From Geodermatophilaceae bacterium URHB0062 (GTDB lineage Bacteria > Actinomycetota > Actinomycetes > Mycobacteriales > Geodermatophilaceae): 64,000 nucleotides of DNA. Below, piece after piece: positions 27,582 through 36,618 of the stretch. Below the pieces are notes generated by a model. The model was given only the letters and a program-made list of their open reading frames with translations, ran no database searches and had not been told where the DNA came from. Both the position numbers and the translations under genes were made by a program. How positions within the stretch are numbered: the stretch's first letter is position 1; each line of letters opens with the position of its first letter. The stretch lies in the NCBI GenBank assembly GCA_000620185.1, contig JHVO01000013.1:1-64000 (forward strand). Direction: 5' to 3'.

Positions 27582-29372
27582 GTGGCCTGGAAGGGCGTGT
27601 TCCGGCGCGACCGGGAGCAGCGCGGCCGGCGCTCGGCGCTGCGTCTCGTGGCGGCCTCGGCCGCGCAGACGTCCGCGGCGATCTTCCTGGTGCTGCGCCG
27701 GATGCGCGCCCCGCTGATCGTCCTCATCGTCATCTTCGCCGTGACCGTGCTGGGCCTGACCCTCATCCCGGGGCAGGACGCCCAGGGTCGCCCGTGGCGC
27801 ATGGGCTTCTTCGACGCCTTCTACGTCATGAGCTACACCGCGACCACGATCGGCTTCGGCGAGATCCCCTACCCGTTCACCTACGGCCAGCGCATGTGGG
27901 TGACCGTCTCCATCTACCTCACGGTCATCGGGTGGGCCTACGCGATCGGTTCGCTGCTGGCCCTCCTCCAGGACCGCGGGTTCCGGCGCGCCGTGGCCGC
28001 GCAGCACTTCACGCGCAAGGTCAGCCGCCTGCGCGAACCGTTCCTGCTGATCGCCGGCTTCGGACAGACCGGCGAGCTGCTGGGGCGCTCGATCGATGCG
28101 CTGGGCCGGCGGTTCGTCGTCCTCGACGTGTCGGACGAACGGATCGACGGCCTGGAGCTGGACTCCTACTACGCCGACGTCCCGGGTCTCGCGGCGGACG
28201 CACGGATACCGGGCAACCTCGACGCCGCCGGCCTGGCCCACCCCTCCCTGGAGGCGGTCGCCGCCCTGACCGACGACGAGGAGGTCAACCTCGCCGTGGT
28301 GATGGCGGCGGCGCTGCTCCGGCCGGACGTGCCCGTCGTCGCGCGGGTCACGACGCGGACGCTCGCCGAGCGGATGCAGGCGTTCGGCAGTCCGAGCATG
28401 GTGAACCCGTTCGACCGGTTCGGCGACCACCTGCGGCTCGCGCTGAAGGCCCCGGCGTCCTACCAGCTGCTCACCTGGCTGGAGAGCGGTCCGGGCGGCG
28501 AGCTTCCGGCCCGGGGGCTGCCTCCGCGCGACGGGCGGTGGGTGGTGTTCGGGTACGGGCGGCTGGGCCAGGAGGTGACCCGCGACCTGCGTGCCGAGGG
28601 CCTCGACGTCACGGTCGTCGAGCCGCACCCGCAGTCCGAACCGGACGTCGACCTGGTCGTCGGCGACGGTTCCGACCCGTGGGTGATGGCCCAGGTGGAC
28701 CTCGACCGCGCGGTCGGGTTCGTCGCCGGCACGGACAACGACACGACGAACCTGTCGCTGGTCGCCGCTGCGCGCCGGGCCAACCCGTCGTTGTTCATCG
28801 TCGCCCGGCAGAACCGCCCGGCCAGCGCCCCGCTGTTCGCGGCGATGGAGATCGATGCGCTGCTCGTGCCGGCCGAGGTGGTCGCGCACGAGGTGTACGC
28901 CCAGCTGTCGACGCCGCTGCTGTGGCGGTTCCTGCGCGAGATGCCGGCCCAGGGAGATGCCTGGGCGGCCGAGCTCACCGACCGGCTCACCCGCCTGTGC
29001 GGACAGCAGCTGCAGGCGCTGTGGAAGGTCCGGCTCACGCCGGCCGAGGGGCCCTCGCTCCGCGCGTGGCTCGACTCCGGCGACGCCCGGCTGGGGCAGC
29101 TGCTGCGCAATCCGGAGAACCGGGACGAGCCGTTGCACGCGGTGGTGCTGGTCGTGTCCCGGGACGGTCAGGTCATCCTCGCCCCCGATGACGACTTCGT
29201 CCTCGCCGAGGGGGACGAGCTCCTGCTGGCGGGCTGGGCGGCGGCCCGCCGTGCCCTCGGGACGATCCTGTTCGTCGACGCCGTCCGCGAGTACGTGGTC
29301 ACCGGACGACGGGTGCCGTCGAGCTGGATCTGGCGGAAGCTCAGCCGGGCATCGGAGCCGGGCGGCCGCTGA
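27582..29372 (+). CDS. potassium channel with two RCK/TrkA-N domains
   Basis: A 596-residue channel subunit. Two helices flank a pore loop with selectivity filter TIGFGE (89-94). A first RCK-type Rossmann domain starts FLLIAGFGQTGELLG (about 154) and a second at WVVFGYGRLGQEVT (about 325). A TrkA-C-like domain ends the protein (DDFVLAEGDELLLAGW). The filter is GFG rather than GYG, and K+ selectivity is still expected. RCK domains bind nucleotides, NAD(H) or ions to gate the pore. The start is GTG 27582, 12 nt after the DUF6394 stop, so the two are cotranscribed. Confidence 0.9.
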   Translation: MAWKGVFRRDREQRGRRSALRLVAASAAQTSAAIFLVLRRMRAPLIVLIVIFAVTVLGLTLIPGQDAQGRPWRMGFFDAFYVMSYTATTIGFGEIPYPFTYGQRMWVTVSIYLTVIGWAYAIGSLLALLQDRGFRRAVAAQHFTRKVSRLREPFLLIAGFGQTGELLGRSIDALGRRFVVLDVSDERIDGLELDSYYADVPGLAADARIPGNLDAAGLAHPSLEAVAALTDDEEVNLAVVMAAALLRPDVPVVARVTTRTLAERMQAFGSPSMVNPFDRFGDHLRLALKAPASYQLLTWLESGPGGELPARGLPPRDGRWVVFGYGRLGQEVTRDLRAEGLDVTVVEPHPQSEPDVDLVVGDGSDPWVMAQVDLDRAVGFVAGTDNDTTNLSLVAAARRANPSLFIVARQNRPASAPLFAAMEIDALLVPAEVVAHEVYAQLSTPLLWRFLREMPAQGDAWAAELTDRLTRLCGQQLQALWKVRLTPAEGPSLRAWLDSGDARLGQLLRNPENRDEPLHAVVLVVSRDGQVILAPDDDFVLAEGDELLLAGWAAARRALGTILFVDAVREYVVTGRRVPSSWIWRKLSRASEPGGR

Positions 29373-29535
29373 CTGCTCACGATCGGTCGACGATCTGCCG
29401 CTCAGGCCTCCGGCCGGGACCCAGGTCCCTTGCGCCCTCCTGACGCCGGGAGTACGGCTGGTCCGTCCTGCGTCCGGCGCAGCCTGACCACGGGCCGCGG
29501 CCCGGCAGGTACGCCGCCAGCCGAAGGAGTGCGCC

Positions 29536-29928
29536 ATGGCCGGACACCCGAGCCTCCAGCGCATGCGGAACGGGAGCACCGCGTTCGCGGAGGGCGATCT
29601 CGCCGCGTTCGACGAGCTGTGGACCGACGACATCCGCTGGCACGACTCCGGGACGAGCCCGATCTCCGGCACGTTCGAGGGCCGCCAGGCGATCTTCGAG
29701 ATGTTCGGGCGACTCTTGGAGTTGACCGACGGCAGCCTGCGCGTGGAACCCCGCGCGATCGTGGCCGACGACGAGTGGGGCTTCGCGGCGATCACGCTCT
29801 CCGCGCACCGGGCCGACCGCTCGCTGGAGACGATGGACGTGCACACCGTCCGCTTCGTGGACGGCCGAGTCGCGGAGTTCTGGCAGACCTCGACCGAGCC
29901 GGCGCGCACCGACGACTTCTACAGCTGA
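29536..29928 (+). CDS. SnoaL-like/NTF2-fold protein
   Basis: A 130-residue alpha+beta barrel protein of the SnoaL/NTF2 superfamily. The N-terminal helix FAEGDLAAFDELWTDDIRWHDSG, then SGTFEGRQAIFEMFGRLLEL and the late HTVRFVDGRVAEFWQTS are diagnostic. These proteins act as small enzymes or ligand binders; the activity is unknown. A good ribosome site (GAAGGAG) precedes the ATG. It may be cotranscribed with the DUF2252 gene, 53 nt on. Confidence 0.85.
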   Translation: MAGHPSLQRMRNGSTAFAEGDLAAFDELWTDDIRWHDSGTSPISGTFEGRQAIFEMFGRLLELTDGSLRVEPRAIVADDEWGFAAITLSAHRADRSLETMDVHTVRFVDGRVAEFWQTSTEPARTDDFYS

Positions 29929-29981
29929 CCCGATCAATGGTGCCGGCCGAAGCGACGAGGCAACCCCGTCCGGAGGGACGG

Positions 29982-31355
29982 GTGACCTCCGAGGCGATCG
30001 ATGAGGCCGCGTCGCTGCTGCCGGTTCAGGATCGCGACCGGAGGTCGCGCCGAGCCGAGGGCCGCGCGGCCAGAGAACGCGCCCCCCGCCGTGACCTGGG
30101 CCGGTGGGATCCGGTCGACCGCGGGCGTGATGCCGTGACCGTGCTCCTGGCGCAGAACACGATCCGCGCGCAGGAACTGCTGCCGGTCCGCAACGGCCGG
30201 ATGGCGGCCACCCCGTGGACCTACTACCGCGGAGCCGCCGCGGTCATGGCGGCGGATCTCGGATCCCGTCCGCACAGCGGGCTCACCGTGCAACTCTGCG
30301 GTGACGCCCACCTGCTCAACTTCGGGCTGTGGGCCACCCCCGAACGGAAGCTGTCGTTCGACCTGCGGGACTTCGACGAGACGCTCCCCGGCCCGTTCGA
30401 GTGGGACGTCGCTCGGCTGGTGGCCAGCATCGTGGTCCTGGCCCGCACGTACGGCGTGCCCGCCGACCGGGCGGACGAGGCGGTCGCCGCCTGCCTGCGC
30501 AGCTACCGGGAGCGGATGGCCGGATACGCCACCGCCCGCTGGCTCGACATCTGGTACGACCTGATCGCCGTCGACCAGTTCCTCGGCGTCTTCTCCGAAC
30601 CCGACAGGATCCGCGCCGCCGCCCACATCGAGCGCAAGGCGCGTAAGCGAACCCACGGCGGTGCGTTCAGGAAGTTCACCGAGCACCGCGGCGGTCACCT
30701 GCGGATCACTGAGGACCCGCCGATCCGGCAACACAGCGACGACGGCCTCGCGGAGGAGCTGTTCGCCGCCTACCACGACTCCCTCCCCGACGAGCGGCGC
30801 CACCTGCTGGACCGGTTCGTGCTCGTCGACACCGTCCGCCAGGTGGTCGGGGTCGGCAGCGTCGGGATGCGGGTGCATCTGGTCCTGCTGGAAGGGCGGA
30901 ACGGGGCCGATCCGCTGTTCCTGCAGATCAAGCAGGCGGGCTCCTCGGTGTACGAGCCGTGCTGCGGGCCCAGCCGCTACGACAACCACGGGCGGCGGGT
31001 CGTCGAGGGCAAGCGGCTGGTGCAGAGCGCCACGGACATCTTCGTCGGGTGGACCGCGGGCCGCGGGCACGACTACTACGTGCGCCAGTTCAGGGACATG
31101 AAGGTCATCGCCGACGGCGACCTGATCTCACCGCGGCTCAGGCAGTTCGCCACTGCCTGCGGCAAGGTGCTCGCCCGCTCCCACGCCCGCACCGGCGACC
31201 CTGTCGCGATCGCCGCGTACATCGGCAAGGGCCGGGGGTTCGATGAGGGCATGGGCGCGCTCGCCAACTCCTACGCCGATCAGACCGAGCGCGATCACCG
31301 CCGGCTGGTCGACGCCCTCGCATCGGGGCTTCTGCCCAGCGCCCCCGGCTGGTGA
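29982..31355 (+). CDS. DUF2252 family protein
   Basis: A 457-residue soluble protein with the DUF2252 signatures: TPWTYYRGAAAVMAADL, VQLCGDAHLLNFGLW, SFDLRDFDETLPGPFEWDVARLVASI, and HDYYVRQFRDMKV near the end. The family looks like a distant protein/aminoglycoside-kinase fold (CGDAHLLNF resembles the HGDLHxxN loop), but no activity is established. GTG 29982 has GGAGGG at good spacing; ATG 29937 is an in-frame alternative without a ribosome site. Its stop overlaps the VIT-type gene (GTGA). Confidence 0.87.
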   Translation: MTSEAIDEAASLLPVQDRDRRSRRAEGRAARERAPRRDLGRWDPVDRGRDAVTVLLAQNTIRAQELLPVRNGRMAATPWTYYRGAAAVMAADLGSRPHSGLTVQLCGDAHLLNFGLWATPERKLSFDLRDFDETLPGPFEWDVARLVASIVVLARTYGVPADRADEAVAACLRSYRERMAGYATARWLDIWYDLIAVDQFLGVFSEPDRIRAAAHIERKARKRTHGGAFRKFTEHRGGHLRITEDPPIRQHSDDGLAEELFAAYHDSLPDERRHLLDRFVLVDTVRQVVGVGSVGMRVHLVLLEGRNGADPLFLQIKQAGSSVYEPCCGPSRYDNHGRRVVEGKRLVQSATDIFVGWTAGRGHDYYVRQFRDMKVIADGDLISPRLRQFATACGKVLARSHARTGDPVAIAAYIGKGRGFDEGMGALANSYADQTERDHRRLVDALASGLLPSAPGW

Positions 31356-32038
31356 CCGTGACCGGGACGTGGGCCCGGATCGACCGCGGCCGGGCCCGCG
31401 AACACGTCGTCGACATGAACGACGGGATCATCGCCTCGGCGGGGATCGTGGAGGGTCTCCTCGGCGCGGGGGCGGGCAGCACGGTCCTGCTCGTCGCCGC
31501 ACTGGCCGCGATGGTCGGAGGCGGGCTCGCCCTGGGCGGCATGCGTTACGCCGAGACGGCCGATGAGCGCGACGCCCAGCAGGCGATTCTCGAGGCCGAG
31601 CGCCGTCGGATCGACCTCACACCCGCCGAGGAGGAGATCGAACTGGCCGAGCTCTACCAGGACAGGGGACTCTCACCGCAGCTCGCCCGCGCCGTCGCCG
31701 CCGAGCTGAGCGCGGGCGACGCGCTGGCTGCCCACGCCGAGGCCGAGTACGGGATCTCGACCCGCGATGGTGGGCCGGCGGTCCCGTGGATCATCGCCGT
31801 GACGGCGGGGGTCTCTTTCGCGCTCGGGGCCGGCGTCCCGATGGTGGTGATCCTGCTGGTCCCGCCGACGTGGCGCAGCGCCGCGACGATCCTGGCAGTC
31901 GTCGCGGCGCTGTCCGTCACCGCGCTGGTGATCGCCTCCGTCAGCGGAACCAGTGTTCCCCGCACCATGCTTCGCACCGTCTCGATCGGCGTGGCGACCA
32001 TGTTGCTGACCTTCGTCGGCGGCTGGTTGTTGGGCTGA
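31352..32038 (+). CDS. VIT1/CCC1-type transporter
   Basis: A 228-residue membrane protein of the VIT family of Fe/Mn transporters. DMNDGIIASAGIVEGLLGAGAG forms the first helix motif, and a cytosolic Glu-rich segment (AETADERDAQQAILEAERRRIDLTPAEEEIELAELY) holds the metal-binding Glu residues seen in VIT1; helices 2-5 follow. It probably exports or sequesters iron or manganese. The start overlaps the DUF2252 stop by 4 nt, so the pair is translationally coupled. Confidence 0.88.
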   Translation: MTVTGTWARIDRGRAREHVVDMNDGIIASAGIVEGLLGAGAGSTVLLVAALAAMVGGGLALGGMRYAETADERDAQQAILEAERRRIDLTPAEEEIELAELYQDRGLSPQLARAVAAELSAGDALAAHAEAEYGISTRDGGPAVPWIIAVTAGVSFALGAGVPMVVILLVPPTWRSAATILAVVAALSVTALVIASVSGTSVPRTMLRTVSIGVATMLLTFVGGWLLG

Positions 32039-32195
32039 GTACCCGACGGCCGGCTCGCGGGCCCGTGCGCGCAGCCGCGAGGCAGGCGGCGTGGGCCGCG
32101 GCTCCCGCCCGCGGTGATCTCGCCGGGAGCTGCGGATCGACCGTAGGGTGGCGCAGTCGTTGTCGTCCGAACGTCGATGCCGGAGGCCCAGCACC

Positions 32196-33197
32196 GTGCC
32201 TCGCCCCTTTCCCGAGCGCCTCCGAACCCTGCGCGACCGCATCCGGCGCGTCCCCCGCCCCTGGCGGCGCGTGCACGACGTCCGTGGTGGCCTGCAGGCG
32301 CAGGTGCAGCTGGGGATCCTGCGGGCGGTGGTCCTGGCCGCGCGCCCGGTCGGCCAACGGGGCGCACACCGGGTGACGTGGCAGCTGGCGCGTCTGTTCG
32401 AGCCGCACAACGACGCCGTGGTCGACACCGGCCACGGCCACTTCCTCGTGCCGCTGGGCGACGGGTACGCGGTCAAGCTCCTCGACCCGACGTACCACTA
32501 CGAACCCGAACTCGAGCCGTACTTCGTCGCGGCCATGCGGGCCGGTTGCGCGTTCCTCGACGGCGGCGCGAACCTCGGGTACTGGAGCGTCGTCGCGAGC
32601 GGGGAGTGCGGCGAGCCCGGGCGCGTGGTCGCCGTCGAGCCCGTGCCGGCCATCTTCGAGCGCCTGCGGGAGAACGCCCGGCTCAACGGCGACCGCTTCG
32701 TGTGCGAGCAGGCGGCGCTGTGGTCCGAGCCCGACGTGGACCTCACCATTGCCAGCCACCCGCAGTGGCACGCCGGCTCGAGCGTGCTGCACGGCACGCG
32801 GTCCGCTGCCGGCGGGCAGTACACGACCCTCGTCCCCAGCACGACGATCGACCGCGTGGCACGCCACTACTGGCCGGACGACCGGCCGCTGCTGATCAAG
32901 CTCGACGTCGAGGGCGCCGAGTCCGCCGCGCTCGCCGGCGGCGCGGACACCCTGGCCGACCGCGACGTCGTTCTGATCTACGAGGACCACGGCAGCGACC
33001 CCGAGCACACCTCGACCCGGGCGGTGCTCGAGGGCCTCGGCTTCCGGGTCTACGCCTGCACGAGCAAGGGGCCGGTCGAGATCCGAGGACTGGGCGATGT
33101 GGCGAGGATCAAGACCGACACCGTCCACGGCTTCAACTTCCTCGCCTTCCACCCCCGCAGCGCGGTCGGGCCCGCCGTCCTGGCGGCGACCGCCTGA
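32196..33197 (+). CDS. FkbM family methyltransferase
   Basis: A 333-residue SAM-dependent methyltransferase of the FkbM type. FLDGGANLGYWS is motif I, VVAVEPVPAIFERLRENARLNG is motif II, and LLIKLDVEGAE is the FkbM signature strand; VLIYEDHGSDP follows. An N-terminal 75-residue region is Arg-rich. FkbM enzymes O-methylate sugars or polyketides; no glycosyltransferases lie nearby to point at a substrate. The GTG at 32196 follows GGAGG; the frame is open 16 codons further upstream. Confidence 0.85.
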   Translation: MPRPFPERLRTLRDRIRRVPRPWRRVHDVRGGLQAQVQLGILRAVVLAARPVGQRGAHRVTWQLARLFEPHNDAVVDTGHGHFLVPLGDGYAVKLLDPTYHYEPELEPYFVAAMRAGCAFLDGGANLGYWSVVASGECGEPGRVVAVEPVPAIFERLRENARLNGDRFVCEQAALWSEPDVDLTIASHPQWHAGSSVLHGTRSAAGGQYTTLVPSTTIDRVARHYWPDDRPLLIKLDVEGAESAALAGGADTLADRDVVLIYEDHGSDPEHTSTRAVLEGLGFRVYACTSKGPVEIRGLGDVARIKTDTVHGFNFLAFHPRSAVGPAVLAATA

Positions 33198-33255
33198 CGC
33201 TCCTCGCGGAGGCCGGGCCGGCGTCGCTGGTGAGCGCGGGCGCCCGGAAGGCACG

Positions 33256-33284
33256 AACGGCCCCGTCCGGTGGACGGAGCCGTT
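33256..33284 (-). terminator. hairpin downstream of tRNA-Lys
   Basis: AACGGCCCCGTCC (33256-33268) pairs with GGACGGAGCCGTT (33272-33284), one mismatch, GGT loop. It lies 12 nt past the 3' end of the minus-strand tRNA-Lys, the expected place for its terminator, and 59 nt after the FkbM gene stop. Confidence 0.7.
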
Positions 33285-33296
33285 GGTCGATCTGGG

Positions 33297-33369
<73 letters not shown>

Positions 33370-33562
33370 GTGTCGCCCGGCCTGCGGGGCAACGAGGAAA
33401 AACCATACCAGCGTCGTCCCGGCCCGCGTTCGGGGGCCCGGTGTGGCGTGGTGTGACCGTCCTGTGATCGTCGATCCACCTGCTGTGTCGTCCGAACGTG
33501 GACACTGGGTCCCAGGTCAGCTCACTGCGACGGTGAGCCACAGCCGAGAGGGGTCTCGAGAC

Positions 33563-34741
33563 ATGCGTCGGACAGCCGCAGTCATCGCCGCGGGCGCACT
33601 GGTGTTGCTCACCGGTTGCAACGCGGACGACAAGGGCGGGACGTCCGCGCAGCAGACCTCGGCCGAACAGGTGGCTCCCGCCAAGGTGACGCTGAGCCCG
33701 GCCGACGGCGCGGCCGACGTCGGCCCCTCCACCCCGCTGGAGATCACCGTCGCCGGTGGCGAGCTCGGCGACGTGACGGTGGTCGACGCGGCCGGTACCT
33801 CGGTGCCGGGCAAGGTCGAGGACGGCGCCGAGGCGACGGCGGCCGACGTGTGGGTGCCCGAGGCCCCGCTCGCGTACGGCACCACCTACACGGTCAACGC
33901 GACCGCCACGAACAAGGCGGACGACGAGGCGACCGCGAAGTCGACCTTCACCACGGTCAAGCCGGCGAGCGTCTCGACGCCCGGCATCGGCCCCCTGGCC
34001 GGCACCACGGTGGGCGTCGGCATGCCGATCCGCGTCTACTTCCACGACCCGGTCGCCGACAAGGCCGCCGTCGAGGGGCACCTCAAGGTCACCAGCTCCA
34101 CGCCCACCGACGGCACCTGGAACTGGTTCGGCGACAAGGAAGTCCACTTCCGCCCGTCCAAGTACTGGCCGGCGAACACCGACGTCACCCTCGACGCGAA
34201 CCTGTACGGCGTGAACTTCGGCGACGGCATCTGGGGCGAGAAGAACCGGTCGGTGTCCTTCCACATCGGCGAGCGCCACGTCTCGGTCGCCGACGCCTCG
34301 ACTCACCAGATGCAGGTCTACGACGGCGACAAGGTCGTGCAGACCTTCCCGATCAGCGCCGGCAGCCCCGACAACCCGAGCTACAACGGGGTGCACGTCG
34401 TCACCGAGCTCAACCGCAACCGGGTGATGGACTCGAGCACCTACGGCGTCCCGGTCGACAGCCCGCACGGCTACCGCACCCCGGTCGAGTACGCCGTCCG
34501 CATCTCCAACAGCGGCGAGTTCGTGCACGCCGCCCCGTGGTCGGTCGCGCAGCAGGGTCACTCGAACGTCTCCCACGGCTGCATCAACATGTCGACCGAC
34601 CGGGCCGCCTGGTTCTTCCACTTCTCCCAGCCGGGCGACATCGTGGAGATCAAGAACTCCGACGGCGGGCCGCTGCACTCGGACGTCTACGACTGGAACA
34701 TCCCGTGGGCGAAGTGGCAGGCGGGCAGCGCCCTGAAGTGA
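33563..34741 (+). CDS. L,D-transpeptidase lipoprotein (YkuD)
   Basis: A 392-residue exported enzyme that makes 3-3 crosslinks in peptidoglycan. The signal ends in LVLLTGCN, a lipobox with Cys at about 15-18 residues. Two Ig-like domains follow (about 45-240), as in mycobacterial LdtMt2-type proteins. The YkuD catalytic motif is HSNVSHGCINMS, nucleophilic Cys340, with His338 and the upstream HGYRTP. The tail NIPWAKWQAGSALK caps the domain. ATG 33563 is chosen because it begins a proper signal peptide (MRRTAAVIAAGALVLL). Confidence 0.94.
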   Translation: MRRTAAVIAAGALVLLTGCNADDKGGTSAQQTSAEQVAPAKVTLSPADGAADVGPSTPLEITVAGGELGDVTVVDAAGTSVPGKVEDGAEATAADVWVPEAPLAYGTTYTVNATATNKADDEATAKSTFTTVKPASVSTPGIGPLAGTTVGVGMPIRVYFHDPVADKAAVEGHLKVTSSTPTDGTWNWFGDKEVHFRPSKYWPANTDVTLDANLYGVNFGDGIWGEKNRSVSFHIGERHVSVADASTHQMQVYDGDKVVQTFPISAGSPDNPSYNGVHVVTELNRNRVMDSSTYGVPVDSPHGYRTPVEYAVRISNSGEFVHAAPWSVAQQGHSNVSHGCINMSTDRAAWFFHFSQPGDIVEIKNSDGGPLHSDVYDWNIPWAKWQAGSALK

Positions 34742-34826
34742 GCCGCGCTCGGCTCTGAACTGGGCACCTCGTTTCCCACCGGTTCGGCGCGGGCACCCTC
34801 CTGACATTGATCGAGGAGGGATCACC

Positions 34827-35327
34827 GTGGACACCTGGCTGATCGTGCTGATCGTCGTAGCAGTGGTCGTCGTACTGCTGATCGTCGCGCTGATGATGTC
34901 GAAGCGGCGCCGGATCGGTGCCGCCCGGAAGCGGGAGCAGGCCCGCGAGCACCTGCAGGAGGCACAGGTCCGTGGGGCCCAGGCGGATCGGGAGCGGGCG
35001 CTGGCGGAGGAGCAGGCCGCCCGTGCCCGTCGTGAGCGGGCCGAGGTCGAGGAGCGCGCGGCGCTCGCGGAGCAGGAAGCGCGCCAGCGCGCCGCCCGTG
35101 CCGACGAGGAGCGGGCTGCCGCCGACGAGCTCCGGGCCAAGGCCGAGAAGATCGCCCCGGACCTGACCGCGAACGCCCACCACCGCCCCGTCGCCGACGG
35201 TGGCCACGACCGGCCCGCGACCGACGGTGGCCACGACCGGCCCGCGACCGACGGCGGGTACGACCGGCCCGCGACCGACAGTGGCTACCCCGACCAGCCC
35301 GGCGGGGGTGGCGCCACCCGCCGATGA
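34827..35327 (+). CDS. single-pass membrane protein with coiled coil and 9-residue repeats
   Basis: A 166-residue protein of unrecognised family. One N-terminal membrane helix (LIVLIVVAVVVVLLIVALMM), a basic stop-transfer (SKRRR), a charged Ala/Arg/Glu coiled coil (about 35-110), and a tail with four copies of a nine-residue repeat, consensus RPATDGGHD. The coiled coil is cytosolic by the positive-inside rule. It could be a scaffold or envelope linker; nothing more is supported. GTG start after GAGGAGGG. Confidence 0.75.
   Translation: MDTWLIVLIVVAVVVVLLIVALMMSKRRRIGAARKREQAREHLQEAQVRGAQADRERALAEEQAARARRERAEVEERAALAEQEARQRAARADEERAAADELRAKAEKIAPDLTANAHHRPVADGGHDRPATDGGHDRPATDGGYDRPATDSGYPDQPGGGGATRR
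35184..35291 (+). repeat. four tandem 27-bp coding repeats
   Basis: Four units of 27 bp, each encoding RP[VA][AT]D[GS]G[HY][DP]. The first two differ at a few bases, and the third and fourth have drifted (GGGTACGAC and GGCTACCCC ends). They form the disordered C-terminus of the coiled-coil membrane protein. Such in-frame arrays change length by recombination. Confidence 0.9.
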
Positions 35328-35462
35328 GTTCCGGCGCCCGTTCCGGTCCTTCCTCAGTGGGTGTACCGGGACGGGCGCCGCGACGTGCCACAGGGTCTCG
35401 ATCCTGTCGGTGCGCGGCTCTACGGTCGCCCCACGTCGATCCATCGACTCGGAGGGGCAACC

Positions 35463-36545
35463 ATGACCGACCTGCTGGCCATCGGGACGCGCAAGGGGCT
35501 GTGGCTGGCCCGCAGTGACGACGGCCGTCGCACCTGGACGCTCGACGGTCCCCACCTCCTGGCCCAGGAGGTCGCCGCGGTCTCCGTCGACACCCGCCGG
35601 TCGAGCCCGCGGGTGCTGGCCGGCATCCAGTACGGCCACTGGGGGCCCACGGTCATGTGGTCCGACGACCTCGGTGGCACCTGGAACGAGAACGATCACG
35701 GAGCGATCCGCTTCCCCGAGGACACGGGGGCGGCCCTCGCCCGCGTCTGGCAGTTGCGCCCCGACAGCCCCGACCGCCCCGACGTCGTGTGGGCGGGGGC
35801 CGAGCCGCACTCGCTGTGGCGCAGCACCGACGGCGGCAGCAGCTTCGACCTGGTCCGCGGCCTGCACGACCACCCGCACCGGTCCACCTGGCAGCCCGGC
35901 GGCGGGGGAGGTGCGGTGCACACCGTGCTGCCCGACCCGGGGTCGGACCGGGTGACGATCGCGATGAGCACCGGCGGCGTCTACGTCAGCGACGACGGCG
36001 GCGAGAGGTGGGAGCCGCGCAACAAGGGGATCACCGTCGTCTTCGGGCCCGATCCGTTGCCCGAGTACGGCCAGTGCGTGCACAAGGTCGCCGTCGACGC
36101 CGCCGGTCCCGACCGCCTGTACGCGCAGAACCACTTCGGCGTCTTCCGCAGCGACGACGCCGGTGTCTCCTGGTCCTCGATCGCCGACGGTCTGCCCGCC
36201 GACTTCGGCTTCCCGGTCGTCAGCTCGCCGCACACCTCGGGAACGGCGTGGGTGATCCCGCTGGTCGCCGACATGCAGCGCGTGCCTCCGGGTGGCCGGC
36301 TGCGCGTCCACCGCACGCGCGACGCGGGCGCGACGTGGACAGAGCTGGGCGAGGGCCTGCCCGACGGCAACTGGAGCGCGGTCATGCGTGATGCGTTCTG
36401 CGCCGACGACCACCAGCAGACCGGGCTGTACTTCGGCACCCGCGACGGCTGCGTCTACGCCAGCGCCGATGAAGGCGACACCTTCACGCTGGTCGCCGAC
36501 CACCTGCCCGACGTGCTGGCCGTGCGCGCGGCGCGGCTGGCGTGA
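35463..36545 (+). CDS. BNR/Asp-box beta-propeller protein (sialidase-like fold)
   Basis: A 360-residue cytosolic protein made of repeated BNR/Asp-box blades: SDDGRRTW, SDDLGGTW, STDGGSSF, SDDGGERW, SDDAGVSW, TRDAGATW and a last SADEGDTF. No signal peptide. It lacks the Arg triad pattern of true sialidases as far as can be seen, so a binding or other role is likely. It is followed 73 nt later by a CysO/MoaD-like carrier, a pairing I recall from other actinobacteria. ATG 35463 starts MTDLLAIGTRKGLWLA, the standard first blade. Confidence 0.85.
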   Translation: MTDLLAIGTRKGLWLARSDDGRRTWTLDGPHLLAQEVAAVSVDTRRSSPRVLAGIQYGHWGPTVMWSDDLGGTWNENDHGAIRFPEDTGAALARVWQLRPDSPDRPDVVWAGAEPHSLWRSTDGGSSFDLVRGLHDHPHRSTWQPGGGGGAVHTVLPDPGSDRVTIAMSTGGVYVSDDGGERWEPRNKGITVVFGPDPLPEYGQCVHKVAVDAAGPDRLYAQNHFGVFRSDDAGVSWSSIADGLPADFGFPVVSSPHTSGTAWVIPLVADMQRVPPGGRLRVHRTRDAGATWTELGEGLPDGNWSAVMRDAFCADDHQQTGLYFGTRDGCVYASADEGDTFTLVADHLPDVLAVRAARLA

Positions 36546-36618
36546 CCGAGCTCGCGAGGTCACGGGGAGACAGGGCACCGTCGGGCACGGGCTCGACGAG
36601 CGCCAGCGAGGAGGGACC

